In this document: positions 1 through 9,690 of the stretch, one piece after another
Layout: every line of letters starts with the position of its first letter
Position numbering within the stretch: position 1 is the stretch's first letter
Assembly: GCF_016612535.1 (NCBI RefSeq)
Contig: NZ_JAENXS010000002.1
Coordinates: 248,001-312,000, forward strand
Direction: 5' to 3'
Length of the DNA: 64,000 nt
Source: Bradyrhizobium diazoefficiens
Lineage (GTDB): Bacteria; Pseudomonadota; Alphaproteobacteria; Rhizobiales; Xanthobacteraceae
Notes under the pieces: model-generated
Told to the model about the DNA's origin: nothing
What the model saw: the letters and a program-made list of their open reading frames with translations, nothing else
Database searches by the model: none
Position numbers and translations under genes: made by a program

Positions 1-430
1 CTAGCCCCGCTCAAAAATTGTGTCGACCCTATTATCCCCGATTCTAAGATTTGATCTTGATTGGCGGGGCGACGCTGCGTTTTGCGCGCCAGGGGCTCCT
101 CCCGAGACTTGGACCACCAGACTTTGACCTCGCGGCTAGCCTGAGCAAGACGGATGCTAGATCAACTTTTCTCACTTGTCATCATTTTCGGCAACGATTG
201 TTCAAAATTCGAGCAATTGACGAAATGATCGGGATTTTAACCCTATAAGCATATGACAAATATAAGAAATCTGTGGAAGGATGGAGCAGGCTGGACTGCC
301 TCAATGCCGGACGTGCCCTCCGGACGGGACCCTCCGAGCACAGTTTTCGAGAAATTTGCGCCATGCCAACAAGGCTGGCGATGCGTCCTCGACTCGGGGC
401 GGGGGCGGTGTTTAGTTAGCAGACGAACGA
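1..430. other. Upstream region without a convincing gene
   Basis: No open frame here has recognisable protein character. The stretch from about 150 to 270 is visibly more AT-rich than the rest of the window. It precedes the copper cluster that starts near 431 and so may hold its promoter and metal-responsive control, but I could not identify an operator. The overlapping frame from 253 to 579 reads as a shadow of the gene at 431. Confidence 0.4.
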
Positions 431-817
431 ATGGTTTGGTGGATGCGCGCACGGCTGCAAAAATTCCTACCCATCGTCCTGCTCGCATTGGTGATGCAGG
501 TGCTGGCGCCGATTGCCGCCTGCTGGGCGGCGGGCGAGGCCGTTGCCGATCCGCTTGCCGCCGGCGTCATCTGCCATAGCGTCAGCGAGCAGGGTACTCC
601 GAACAACCAAAACGGCGCGCCGACCGCACATGCCGGCACGTGCGCGCTATGTTGTCTGGCGCAGGCCAACGCGTCGTTCGATTCGCCGCCGCATGCAGCG
701 CTCTCCATTCCCTTCCGTCACGCCGAACGCGTGGTCTGGCACGATGCGGATGCTCCCTCCGTCGCTGCCCTTAAAGGCTCGAGCGCGCAGGCGCGGGGAC
801 CGCCCAATTTTTCCTGA
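431..817 (+). CDS. DUF2946-like Cys/His-rich small protein of copper cluster
   Basis: A 128-residue protein with an N-terminal hydrophobic segment (about residues 10-33, LLALVMQVLAPIAACWAAG), which could be a signal peptide or anchor. It is followed by a CH pair (VICHSV) and an HAGTCALCC motif with closely spaced His and Cys residues. This layout fits the short DUF2946 proteins often found beside TonB receptors and copper genes; the role is unknown and metal binding is inferred from the Cys/His cluster. It lies 84 bases before the receptor gene and points the same way, so it is probably the first gene of the copper operon. An alternative ATG is at 443; neither start has a strong ribosome binding site. 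Confidence 0.6.
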   Translation: MVWWMRARLQKFLPIVLLALVMQVLAPIAACWAAGEAVADPLAAGVICHSVSEQGTPNNQNGAPTAHAGTCALCCLAQANASFDSPPHAALSIPFRHAERVVWHDADAPSVAALKGSSAQARGPPNFS

Positions 818-901
818 CGACCCCAAGTGTCGCCGCGGCCCATCCGCTGGCGGTTGATGTTGTCGATTGGCCGGAGACAAAGTCGGCCTCAGGAATGCCT
901 C

Positions 902-3358
902 ATGTTACGTCGTCATGCTCGCCGCGGCGTGAGTTTCGTCGCCGTTCAGGCCGCGCTGCTTGCCTCAAGCGGCGTTTTCGCCCAGGGCAGCCCAAGAGAG
1001 CTGCCTGCGGTGACCGTCGATGCACCTGCGACGGTGAAACCCAAACTGCGCAAGCCGGCGGTGCAAACCGCAGGCGCCAAGAGAAATTCGGTAAAGCCGC
1101 CGGTTGAGCGGCCGGCTTCGGTCGCCGCAACCAATGAGCAGGGCGCGGGCAGCGCCCGGGCGTCGCTCGATCAGCCAGCGGCCGTGGCGCGCTATCAGCT
1201 GCCGCAGCGTTCCTTCAGCATCACGGCGAAAGAGGCTGACGAGACCATCAACCTCAAGGACCCCGAAGACGCCGTCAAATACATGCCGAGCCTGTTCGTG
1301 CGAAAGCGCAACGATGGCGACAATCAGGCGGTGCTGGCGACGCGGAGCTGGGGCCTGAACTCCAGTGCGCGCACGCTGATTTATTACGACGACCTGCTGA
1401 TCTCGGCGCTGATCGGCAACAACAACTCCGGCGCCTCGCCGAAATGGAACCTGATCTCGCCGGAGGCGATCGGGCGGATCGATTTCCTCAACGGCCCATT
1501 CGCGGCGGCCTATCCCGGCAACTCGATCGGCGGCGTGCTTCTGATTACTTCGAAGATGCCGGACAAGCCGTTTGCTGTTGCGAAGGAAACGGTCTCGGTG
1601 ATGCCGTGGAATCAATACGGCACCAGGGACACCTATGTCACCAGCCAGACCAGCGCGGCGGCGGGCAATCGGGACGGCAAGCTGTCCTGGCTGGTCACCG
1701 CAAATCATCTCGACAGCTATCAGCAGCCGCTGACCTACGTGACGAGCGGGTCAGTGCCGGCCGCCACGACAGGAACCTTTATCGCGCAGAATCGAACGGG
1801 AGGGGTTGCAGACGTAGTCGGCACCGGCGTCTTGGCACGCTCCCAGCAGACCTCCGGCAACATTCGCCTCGCCTACGATGTCACCCCATTGGTTCAGGCG
1901 ACATACTCCTTCGGCATCTGGAACAATCACCAGACGTCCGATCCGCAGACCTATTTGAAATCGACAATAACGGGTCTGCCGACATTCGGAGGCGTCATCG
2001 GCTTTGCCAGCGGCAAGTACACTTGGGATCAGCTCAATGTGAGCAACGCTGTCTCGCTTCGGAGCGATACCAAAGATGTATTCGACTTCGATCTCTCGGC
2101 ATCGAGCTACAACTACCTTCAGGATAATCTCGTCAACCCCTTTACGGTCGTAGCGGCGCCTGGCCTCAGCTATTCACTGAATGGCAAGGTGACGCGCATG
2201 GACGGTACTAATTGGCAGAATGCCGATGCCAAGGGCATCTGGCGCCCGTTTGGAATCGATGGTCCACACGAGATCAGCTTCGGCTTCCATGGCGACCGCT
2301 ATAGGCTCGAAAACCCGGTCTACGCCTCAACGGTATGGTTTTCGGCACCGTCGACAGGAAATGGTCAACTCTATTCGACAGGGGTCGGCGAAACGCGAAC
2401 CGAGGCGCTGTGGCTACAGGACGCCTGGAAGATCACGCCCAGCGTCAAGCTGACGCTCGGCGGACGTTTGGAGAACTGGCAAGCAGTCGAGGGCTTCAAC
2501 CTCAATACGACGACGACAGGTGGCGGCGTGATCACGTCGGTGACGCCAACCCAACAGCCGGTGCTGGGCTCGACCAATTTCTCGCCGAAAGTCTCGCTTT
2601 CGTATGATCTCAACAAGGACTGGAACATCACGGGGAATTTCGGCGAAGCGTATCGCTATCCGACGGTCACCGAACTCTACCAGAACATCAGTGTTGGCGG
2701 CATTACTTATCTGGCCAATCCGCTACTGGCCCCCGAACAGGACTTCACCGGCGAGATCAATGTCGAGCGTCGCTGGACCGACGGTCGCGTGCGGCTCACG
2801 GTTTTTGGGGAACGGACGAACAATGCGCTGATATCGCAAACGACTACGCTGACCGATGCTGGCGGGACTCAGTCGCTGCAGACGGCGGTCAGCAATGTTG
2901 CGGCCATTCGCATGCAGGGGCTTGAATTGTCGGCCGACAAGGACAACACGCTCGTGAGCGGCTTGGAAGTATTCGGCAGCCTAACTTACGTCGACTCGAG
3001 AATCATATCGGACCCGAATTGGAAGGGGGCCACGACCGTCGTCGGCAAACGCGTGCCAAACGTGCCGGACTGGCGCGCCAAAGTTGGCGCAAGCTATCGT
3101 CCGAATGAGAATTGGGTTTATACGATTGCCGCGCGCTACACCGGCAAGCAGTACGCAACTCTCGACAATACCGACGTCGTTCAACACGTGTATCAAGCCT
3201 TCGATCCCTTCTTCGTCGTCGACATGAAAATACATTACAACGCGACGAAGAATCTCGGGTTCGATTTCGGGATCGATAACATCTTCAACGAACAGTATTT
3301 CCTGTTCCACCCATTCCCGGGCAGGACGTTCGTCCTGGCCGGCAAGTACACGTTCTGA
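902..3358 (+). CDS. TonB-dependent outer membrane receptor (probable copper/metal uptake)
   Basis: An 818-residue TonB-dependent receptor: signal peptide ending near VFAQG, a TonB-box-like ELPAVTVDAP, a plug domain (about residues 120-230, with YDDLLISAL and GPFAAAYPGNSIGGVLLI) and a 22-strand-type barrel ending in an aromatic residue (KYTF). It should import a metal or metal complex through the outer membrane using TonB-ExbBD energy. The ATG at 902 is chosen over an upstream in-frame GTG at 827, because AGGA precedes it at good spacing and a normal signal peptide follows. The copper genes immediately downstream point to copper as substrate, as in OprC/NosA-type receptors, but the ligand is an inference. 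Confidence 0.85.
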   Translation: MLRRHARRGVSFVAVQAALLASSGVFAQGSPRELPAVTVDAPATVKPKLRKPAVQTAGAKRNSVKPPVERPASVAATNEQGAGSARASLDQPAAVARYQLPQRSFSITAKEADETINLKDPEDAVKYMPSLFVRKRNDGDNQAVLATRSWGLNSSARTLIYYDDLLISALIGNNNSGASPKWNLISPEAIGRIDFLNGPFAAAYPGNSIGGVLLITSKMPDKPFAVAKETVSVMPWNQYGTRDTYVTSQTSAAAGNRDGKLSWLVTANHLDSYQQPLTYVTSGSVPAATTGTFIAQNRTGGVADVVGTGVLARSQQTSGNIRLAYDVTPLVQATYSFGIWNNHQTSDPQTYLKSTITGLPTFGGVIGFASGKYTWDQLNVSNAVSLRSDTKDVFDFDLSASSYNYLQDNLVNPFTVVAAPGLSYSLNGKVTRMDGTNWQNADAKGIWRPFGIDGPHEISFGFHGDRYRLENPVYASTVWFSAPSTGNGQLYSTGVGETRTEALWLQDAWKITPSVKLTLGGRLENWQAVEGFNLNTTTTGGGVITSVTPTQQPVLGSTNFSPKVSLSYDLNKDWNITGNFGEAYRYPTVTELYQNISVGGITYLANPLLAPEQDFTGEINVERRWTDGRVRLTVFGERTNNALISQTTTLTDAGGTQSLQTAVSNVAAIRMQGLELSADKDNTLVSGLEVFGSLTYVDSRIISDPNWKGATTVVGKRVPNVPDWRAKVGASYRPNENWVYTIAARYTGKQYATLDNTDVVQHVYQAFDPFFVVDMKIHYNATKNLGFDFGIDNIFNEQYFLFHPFPGRTFVLAGKYTF

Positions 3359-3394
3359 GGAGGCTGTTCTCAACAGCACAGGAAGGAAAGTCAC

Positions 3395-3919
3395 ATGAAC
3401 AAGTTCTTACGCATCCTCTCGCTCGCAGCGCTCTCGGCCGTTATGTTCGCAGCACCGGCGCGCGCTGAAGACATCAAGGCCGGCGATCTGGTCATTTCGC
3501 AGGCGTGGAGCCGCGCGACGCCGGGCGGCGCCAAGGTCGCCGGCGGCTATCTCACCATCGAGAACATGGGCACCGCGCCGGACAAGCTGGTCAGCGTTTC
3601 GGCCGATATCGCGGGGAAGGCGGACGTCCATGAGATGGCGATGGACAATGGCGTCATGAAGATGCGCCCGCTCGACAAGGGCCTCGTCATCGATCCTGGC
3701 AAGACGGTGAAGCTTGCCCCCGGCGGCTATCACCTGATGCTCCAGGAGTTGAAGGGCCCGTTCAAGCAAGGCGACAAGGTGCCGGTGACGCTGGAGTTCG
3801 AGAAAGCCGGCAAGGTCACGGTGTCGCTCGACGTCCAGGGCGTCGGCGCGCAGGCGCCCGGTGGCGGCGGAAGCATGATGATGAAGAAAATGCCCGACCA
3901 TTCGGGAATGAAGATGTGA
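3395..3919 (+). CDS. Periplasmic copper chaperone, PCu(A)C family
   Basis: A 174-residue exported protein with a signal peptide (cleavage near ARAED). It has the PCu(A)C copper site: HEM at about residue 87, then MKM, and the downstream HLML, matching the H-x(n)-M-x(n)-H-x-M pattern that binds Cu(I). The C-terminus is Met/His rich (SMMMKKMPDHSGMKM), suggesting a second copper-binding tail. Family members carry copper to the CuA or CuB centre of cytochrome oxidase. A strong GGAAGGAAAG ribosome binding site lies 36 bases after the receptor stop, so the two are likely co-transcribed. Confidence 0.9.
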   Translation: MNKFLRILSLAALSAVMFAAPARAEDIKAGDLVISQAWSRATPGGAKVAGGYLTIENMGTAPDKLVSVSADIAGKADVHEMAMDNGVMKMRPLDKGLVIDPGKTVKLAPGGYHLMLQELKGPFKQGDKVPVTLEFEKAGKVTVSLDVQGVGAQAPGGGGSMMMKKMPDHSGMKM

Positions 3920-3950
3920 CTGATGTGATCTAACTCCCGGGAGATCGAGC

Positions 3951-4469
3951 ATGTCGAAGACACACTGGTTGATCCTGATGGCTGCGCTCGCCGCATCGCC
4001 CGTGGCGGCGCACGTCTATCTGGAGGGCAAGCAGGCCACGGTCGGTGCGTCCTACAAGGCCGTCTTCGCCGTGCCGCATGGCTGTTCCGGCTCGCCGACG
4101 GTCAAGATCCGCGTGCAGATCCCCGAAGGCGTCATCGCGGTGAAGCCGATGCCGAAGGCCGGCTGGAACGTCGATGTCGTCGAGGGCCAGTATGCCAGCG
4201 CGTACGATTATCACGGCAATAAGCTGTCCTCGGGCGTGAAGGAAGTGGTCTGGTCCGGCGGCAAGCTGCCGGACTACAATTACGACGAGTTCGTCGTGAG
4301 CTCCTTTCTCACCGACGTCCTGAAACCGAACACGACGCTTTATTTTCCCGTCGTGCAGGAATGTGAGAGGGGTGTCAGTCGCTGGATCGAAATCCCGGCT
4401 GAGGGGGCGGCGCATTCGCACGAGGACAAGTCGCCAGCGCCCGGCGTGAAGCTGCTGCCCAAGCCGTAA
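3951..4469 (+). CDS. YcnI-like copper-binding protein (DUF1775)
   Basis: A 172-residue protein with a signal peptide ending at VAA, which would leave a histidine as first mature residue (HVYLEGKQA). YcnI-family proteins bind copper with a histidine brace using this N-terminal His plus a Trp and an acidic residue; the WNVDVVEG and EVVWSGG segments provide candidates. The GSPTVKIRVQIPEGV and ETVKP-like signatures are typical of DUF1775. It starts after GGGAG and its stop codon overlaps the next start (TAATG). It sits between the PCu(A)C chaperone and CopCD, the usual YcnI-YcnJ order. Confidence 0.88.
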   Translation: MSKTHWLILMAALAASPVAAHVYLEGKQATVGASYKAVFAVPHGCSGSPTVKIRVQIPEGVIAVKPMPKAGWNVDVVEGQYASAYDYHGNKLSSGVKEVVWSGGKLPDYNYDEFVVSSFLTDVLKPNTTLYFPVVQECERGVSRWIEIPAEGAAHSHEDKSPAPGVKLLPKP

Positions 4470-6031
4470 TGCGTCTCCTCGCCGCGGTCTCGACGCTTCT
4501 GATTGTGTTCGGCTATTCGACCGGAGCGTCGGCGCATGCAGCGCTGATCTCGGTCGAGCCGGCGAGCGGCAGCATCCTTGCGAGCGCGCCGAAGGCGGTG
4601 GAATTGCGCTTCAACGAGGCGGTAACCCCGGGCGCGATCCAGTTGATCGACGGCGCGGGGAGGGCGCGCGACGACGCGCGCGTCACGACATCGGGCGAGA
4701 GCATTTCGGTTGCGATGCCGCCCGACCTGCCGCAGGGCACAGCGGTGGTGAGCTATCGGGTGATCTCGCAGGACGGCCATCCCGTCGCTGGATCGGTGAT
4801 CTTTTCGATCGGCGCGCCGACGGCCACGCAAGCTCTGGCCAATGCGGACGGCCGGTTGAACGCGCTGATCTGGCTGTCGCGGATCGGTCTCTATCTCGGG
4901 CTGTTTGTCGGTGTCGGCGGCGTGTTCTTTGGCCGCTGGATCGCGTGGTCGATGACGGGCATGAGCGTACCCCGCGCAGCACTCATTATTGGTCCTCCAA
5001 GTGCCGTTGTCTCTCTTGGCGTGCTGGGTCTCGATCTCCTCGGCCTGCCGCCGGCCGCGCTTGCGACGACGGCGCCCTGGACCGTCGCATTCGCGACCAG
5101 CGCCGGCCCGGCCATGCTCATCGCCATCGTGGCAATGCTGCTCGCGCTGACGGCGCTCGGCCGCGCGCGGTACACGCGGGCCCTGGCCGCCATCGCCTTC
5201 GCCGGCGTCGGCCTCTCGCTCGCGTCGACCGGGCACGCCGCGACAGCGTCACCCGAGGTGCTGATGCGGCCCGCGGTCTTCATCCATGGCCTCGCCGTCG
5301 CATTCTGGATCGGCGCGTTGGCTCCGCTGACAGCACAGGTGTCGAAGCCGACTCCGGCCGTGCTGCCGCTTCTGAACCGCTTCTCGCGCATCGCCATGCC
5401 GGTGGTCGCGGCGCTGGCGTTGACCGGCCTCATGCTTGCGATCATCCAGCTTGAAAAGCCGTCGGCGCTGGTCGAGACCAGCTACGGCCTCATTCTTTCG
5501 GTCAAGCTGGCGCTGGTGCTGTTCGTGCTGGGGCTCGCCGCGCTCAATCGTTACAGGCTGACACCGGCGCTGGCAAAAGATCTGGGCGCCGCATCCGCGC
5601 TCAAGCGCTCAATCCTGCTCGAGTGCGGCGCTGCGCTCGGCATCTTTGCTGTCGTTGCCGGCTGGCGCTTCACACCGCCACCGCGGACGATCGTGCCGGA
5701 GACGCCGCTGGCGATCCACATCCACACCGACAAGGCGATGTTCCAGGTGCTGGTGTCCCCGGGCAAAGCCGGTCTCGACGATTTCGTGCTCCAGCTCATG
5801 ACCGGCGAGGCAACGCCGCTGAAGGCCAAGGAGGCGACAATTACGCTCAGCCTGCCGGAGCGCGGCATCGAGCCGATGGAGCGTGACGCCGAACTCGGAC
5901 CTGACGGCTATTGGCATGTGCGCAAGGTTGAGTTGCCCTTCGCCGGCCGCTGGCATGTGCGGATCGATGCGCTGGTGACCGATTTCGAGAAGATCACGCT
6001 CGAGGACGAGCTCGAGCTCGCGCCGCCCTAG
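4469..6031 (+). CDS. CopC-CopD fusion copper protein (YcnJ-like)
   Basis: A 520-residue three-part protein. A signal peptide is followed by a CopC domain (about residues 24-118) whose mature end is again His (HAALISVEP) and which has the DGHPVAGS copper motif. A CopD membrane domain with about eight helices spans roughly residues 130-400. A C-terminal soluble region (about 410-520, IHIHTDKAMFQVLVSPG) resembles YtkA-type domains. Such fusions are thought to take up copper across the inner membrane. Its start overlaps the YcnI stop by one base, so it is translationally coupled. About 145 bases separate it from proS, which probably ends the copper operon. Confidence 0.9.
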   Translation: MRLLAAVSTLLIVFGYSTGASAHAALISVEPASGSILASAPKAVELRFNEAVTPGAIQLIDGAGRARDDARVTTSGESISVAMPPDLPQGTAVVSYRVISQDGHPVAGSVIFSIGAPTATQALANADGRLNALIWLSRIGLYLGLFVGVGGVFFGRWIAWSMTGMSVPRAALIIGPPSAVVSLGVLGLDLLGLPPAALATTAPWTVAFATSAGPAMLIAIVAMLLALTALGRARYTRALAAIAFAGVGLSLASTGHAATASPEVLMRPAVFIHGLAVAFWIGALAPLTAQVSKPTPAVLPLLNRFSRIAMPVVAALALTGLMLAIIQLEKPSALVETSYGLILSVKLALVLFVLGLAALNRYRLTPALAKDLGAASALKRSILLECGAALGIFAVVAGWRFTPPPRTIVPETPLAIHIHTDKAMFQVLVSPGKAGLDDFVLQLMTGEATPLKAKEATITLSLPERGIEPMERDAELGPDGYWHVRKVELPFAGRWHVRIDALVTDFEKITLEDELELAPP

Positions 6032-6177
6032 TTCCGGCATGTTCAAGTCGAACCTGAAGTCGACGGAAAAATGACAGGAATTCCGCCGCCTTAGCGGCTT
6101 TTCCTCATTCCTGGTCTTGTGTTTTCGCTCTCAATCCGGTTTCACTGCAGCCCCTTGCTGATTCTTCGAGTATTGCC

Positions 6178-7497
6178 ATGCGGTTGTCGCGGTTCTTTCT
6201 GCCCATCCTGAAGGAAAATCCGAAAGAGGCGGAGATCGTCTCGCATCGGCTGATGCTGCGCGCAGGGATGATCCGGCAGGAAGCGGCCGGCATCTATGCC
6301 TGGCTGCCGCTCGGCTTCCGCGTGCTGAAGAAGATCGAGCAGATCGTGCGCGAGGAGCAGGACCGCTCCGGCGCACTGGAACTGTTGATGCCGACGCTGC
6401 AACTCGCCGATCTCTGGCGCGAGAGCGGCCGTTACGATGCTTATGGCCCGGAGATGCTGCGCATCGCCGACCGCCACAAGCGCGAGCTGCTGTACGGGCC
6501 GACCAACGAGGAAATGATCACCGAGATCTTCCGCGCCTACGTCAAGTCCTACAAGAACCTGCCGCTCAATCTCTATCATATTCAATGGAAATTTCGCGAT
6601 GAGCAGCGTCCGCGCTTCGGCGTGATGCGCGGCCGCGAATTCCTGATGAAGGATGCCTATTCCTTCGATCTCAACGAGGCGGCCGCGCGCGTCGCCTACA
6701 ACAAGATGTTCGTCGCCTATCTGCGCACCTTCGCGCGGATGGGACTGAAGGCGATCCCGATGCGTGCCGAGACAGGCCCGATCGGCGGCGATCTCAGCCA
6801 CGAGTTCATCGTTCTGGCCGAAACCGGCGAATCCGGCGTTTTCATCAATCGCGACGTGCTGGACCTGCCGGTGCCAGGCGAGGACGTCGATTATGAGGGC
6901 GATCTGACGCCGATCATCAAGCAATGGACCTCGGTCTATGCTGCTACCGAGGACGTTCACGACGCCGCGCGCTTCGAGCAGGAAGTGCCGGCGGACAAGC
7001 GAGTGAATACCCGCGGCATCGAAGTCGGGCAGATCTTCTATTTCGGCACCAAGTATTCCGATGCGATGAAGGCCCTCGTGGCGGGCCCCGACGGCGTCGA
7101 CGTGCCGATCCATGGCGGCTCCTATGGTGTCGGCGTCTCGCGCCTGCTCGGCGCCATCATCGAGGCCTGCCATGACGATGCCGGCATCAAATGGCCGGAG
7201 GCGGTGGCGCCATTCCGCGTCTCGATCCTCAATCTCAAGCAGGGAGATGCCGCGGTCGATGCCGCCTGCGAGAAGCTTTATGCCGAGCTCCAGGTCAAGG
7301 GCGTCGACGTGCTCTACGACGACACCGACCAGCGCGCCGGCGCCAAATTCGCCGCCGCCGACCTGATCGGTATCCCCTGGCAGATCATGATCGGGCCGAA
7401 GGGGCTGGCGGACGGCAAGGTCGAGATCAAGAAGCGCAGCGACGGTTCACGCGAGACCATGTCGCCTGCGGACGCGGTTGCGCGCCTGGTCGGCTGA
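6178..7497 (+). CDS. proS: Prolyl-tRNA synthetase, short alphaproteobacterial form
   Basis: A 439-residue class II aminoacyl-tRNA synthetase. Motif 2 is visible as [17 protein letters not shown] and motif 3 as [14 protein letters not shown], followed by a C-terminal anticodon-binding domain (about residues 345-439). The E. coli enzyme has about 572 residues; the difference is the INS editing domain between motifs 2 and 3, which is absent or very small here ([12 protein letters not shown] follows soon after motif 2). Alphaproteobacteria with this form rely on separate trans-editing proteins to clear Ala-tRNAPro. It is followed after 72 bases by the lol genes. Confidence 0.95.
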   Translation: MRLSRFFLPILKENPKEAEIVSHRLMLRAGMIRQEAAGIYAWLPLGFRVLKKIEQIVREEQDRSGALELLMPTLQLADLWRESGRYDAYGPEMLRIADRHKRELLYGPTNEEMITEIFRAYVKSYKNLPLNLYHIQWKFRDEQRPRFGVMRGREFLMKDAYSFDLNEAAARVAYNKMFVAYLRTFARMGLKAIPMRAETGPIGGDLSHEFIVLAETGESGVFINRDVLDLPVPGEDVDYEGDLTPIIKQWTSVYAATEDVHDAARFEQEVPADKRVNTRGIEVGQIFYFGTKYSDAMKALVAGPDGVDVPIHGGSYGVGVSRLLGAIIEACHDDAGIKWPEAVAPFRVSILNLKQGDAAVDAACEKLYAELQVKGVDVLYDDTDQRAGAKFAAADLIGIPWQIMIGPKGLADGKVEIKKRSDGSRETMSPADAVARLVG

Positions 7498-7569
7498 ATA
7501 GTGTTCATCGCGCGATAATGGGCCGGCAATCCGGCCACAATTGACCCCGAATCATGGGATTATCAAGCG

Positions 7570-8850
7570 ATGGATGAGACCATGACCGAAACCGTTCAGA
7601 CCGCGCCTTTTGCCCCCTTCGAGTGGATGCTGTCGGCGCGCTACTTGCGCGCGCGTCGCAAGGAGGGATTCATCTCGGTCATCGCCGGGTTCTCCTTCCT
7701 CGGCATCATGCTCGGCGTCGCCACGCTGATCATCGTGATGGCCGTGATGAACGGCTTCCGCAAGGAGCTGCTCGACAAGATTTTGGGGCTGAACGGCCAT
7801 ATCCTGGTCCAGCCGCTGGAATCGCCGCTGACCGACTGGAAGGACGTCGCCGACCGCATCAGCCAGGTCCAGGGCATCCGGTTGGCTGCCCCCGTGGTCG
7901 ATGGCCAGGCGCTGGCGTCCTCGCCCTGGAACGCCTCGGGGGTGCTGGTGCGCGGCATCCGCTCCGACGACCTCAACAACCTCACTTCGATCGCCAAGAA
8001 CATCAAGCAGGGCTCGCTCGAGGGCTTTGACGACGGGCAGGGCGTCGCGATCGGCCGGCGGCTCGCCGACCAGCTGTCGCTGCATGCCGGCGACAGCGTC
8101 ACCTTGGTGGCGCCGAAAGGCGCGGTGACGCCGATGGGCACGACGCCGCGCATCAAGCCCTACAAGATCGTGGCCGTGTTCGAAATCGGCATGTCCGAAT
8201 ATGATCTCGGCTTCGTGTTCATGCCGCTCGCCGAAGCGCAGGCTTATTTCAATCGCAGCAACGACGTCACCTCGATCGAGGTGTTCACCACCAATCCCGA
8301 CAAGGTCGATTCCTTCCGCAAGGCGGTGACGGAGGCCGCGGGTCGGCCGGTGTTCCTGGTCGACTGGCGGCAACGGAACTCGACCTTCTTCAACGCGCTG
8401 CAGGTCGAGCGCAACGTGATGTTCCTGATCCTGACCATGATCGTGCTGGTGGCCGCGCTCAACATCGTCTCCGGCCTGATCATGCTGGTGAAGGACAAGG
8501 GCAGCGACATCGCGATCCTGCGCACGATGGGCGCCTCGCAGGGCTCGATCATGCGGATCTTCCTGATCACGGGCGCCTCCATCGGCGTGGTGGGCACGCT
8601 GGTCGGCTTCTTCGTTGGCCTCGTGATCTGCCTCAACATCGAATCCATCCGGCAATTCCTGTCCTGGCTGACCAGCACCGAATTGTTCTCGCCGGAACTC
8701 TACTTCCTGTCGAAGCTGCCCGCCGAGATCGACGTCGGCGAGACCACGGCGGTCGTCATCATGGCGCTGACGCTGTCGTTCCTGGCGACGCTGTACCCGT
8801 CGTGGCGTGCCGCGCGCCTCGATCCCGTCGAAGCGCTGCGGTACGAGTGA
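7570..8850 (+). CDS. lolC: LolC/LolE-type lipoprotein-releasing ABC permease
   Basis: A 426-residue inner membrane protein with one N-terminal helix (about residues 35-60), a long periplasmic domain, and three C-terminal helices in an FtsX-like permease domain ([17 protein letters not shown]). With LolD it extracts lipoproteins from the inner membrane and passes them to LolA. Alphaproteobacteria usually have one LolC/E hybrid, so LolC versus LolE cannot be decided here. ATG 7570 is used; a second ATG at 7582 is possible. The ATPase gene follows after 7 bases. Confidence 0.93.
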   Translation: MDETMTETVQTAPFAPFEWMLSARYLRARRKEGFISVIAGFSFLGIMLGVATLIIVMAVMNGFRKELLDKILGLNGHILVQPLESPLTDWKDVADRISQVQGIRLAAPVVDGQALASSPWNASGVLVRGIRSDDLNNLTSIAKNIKQGSLEGFDDGQGVAIGRRLADQLSLHAGDSVTLVAPKGAVTPMGTTPRIKPYKIVAVFEIGMSEYDLGFVFMPLAEAQAYFNRSNDVTSIEVFTTNPDKVDSFRKAVTEAAGRPVFLVDWRQRNSTFFNALQVERNVMFLILTMIVLVAALNIVSGLIMLVKDKGSDIAILRTMGASQGSIMRIFLITGASIGVVGTLVGFFVGLVICLNIESIRQFLSWLTSTELFSPELYFLSKLPAEIDVGETTAVVIMALTLSFLATLYPSWRAARLDPVEALRYE

Positions 8851-8857
8851 GGGGCTG

Positions 8858-9562
8858 ATGGAGCAGCAGCAGGGGGCGGAAGATGTACCGGTCATCTATC
8901 TCCACGAGATAAAACGGCAATACTTGCAGGGCGAGGCGGCGCTGACGATTTTGGACAACGCCAAGCTCGCGCTGTGGGCGGGACAGTCGGTGGCGCTGGT
9001 CGCGCCGTCGGGCTCGGGCAAGTCGACGCTACTGCACATTGCGGGCCTGCTCGAAGCACCCGATTCCGGCGAAGTCTACGTCAACGGCGCGCCGACCTCG
9101 CAACTGCCCGACATCGAGCGCACCCAGTTGCGCCGCACCGATATCGGCTTTGTCTACCAGTCGCACCGGCTGCTGCCGGAATTCTCGGCGCTCGAAAACG
9201 TCATGCTGCCGCAGATGATCCGCGGCCTGAAGAAGTCCGAGAGCGTCAAGCGCGCCAAGGAGATCCTTGGCTATCTCGGCCTCGGCGACCGCATCACCCA
9301 TCGTCCCGCCGAGCTGTCGGGCGGCGAGCAGCAGCGTGTCGCGATTGCGCGTGCGGTGGCGAACGCGCCGCGCGTGCTGTTTGCGGACGAGCCGACCGGC
9401 AATCTCGATCCGCACACGGCCGACCACGTGTTCCAGGCGCTGATGCAGCTGGTCAAGGCCACGCGGGTGTCGATGCTGATCGCGACCCACAACATGGAGC
9501 TCGCCGGCCGCATGGACCGGCGCGTGTCGCTGTCCAACGGCCAGGTCGTCGAGCTCGAATAG
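8858..9562 (+). CDS. lolD: LolD lipoprotein-releasing ABC ATPase
   Basis: A 234-residue ABC ATPase: Walker [10 protein letters not shown] (first Gly replaced by Ala), Q-loop near [17 protein letters not shown], signature [14 protein letters not shown], and Walker [13 protein letters not shown]. Residue order and length fit the LolD/MacB family, and the permease gene directly precedes it. The in-frame codons back to 8807 overlap the permease; the ATG at 8858, just after its stop, gives the normal length. Together the pair supplies energy for lipoprotein sorting. Confidence 0.94.
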   Translation: MEQQQGAEDVPVIYLHEIKRQYLQGEAALTILDNAKLALWAGQSVALVAPSGSGKSTLLHIAGLLEAPDSGEVYVNGAPTSQLPDIERTQLRRTDIGFVYQSHRLLPEFSALENVMLPQMIRGLKKSESVKRAKEILGYLGLGDRITHRPAELSGGEQQRVAIARAVANAPRVLFADEPTGNLDPHTADHVFQALMQLVKATRVSMLIATHNMELAGRMDRRVSLSNGQVVELE

Positions 9563-9690
9563 AAACCGCGAAAACAACCCCATGCACAGTAGACGGCCGT
9601 TGCCGGCGACGGTCGCGGTGACGTCTCCCAGCCATCTGACAACACAGGCAAACCCGCCGCGGCGGCGCATCACCGCAGCGGGCAGGGCGG

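Noticed and set aside
253..579. 108-codon plus-strand frame before the copper cluster
   Set aside because: It overlaps the DUF2946-like gene in another frame and has Arg/Gly-rich low-quality composition typical of a shadow frame.
7552..8895. 447-codon minus-strand frame opposite lolC
   Set aside because: Antisense shadow of lolC with repetitive charged composition and no recognisable motif.
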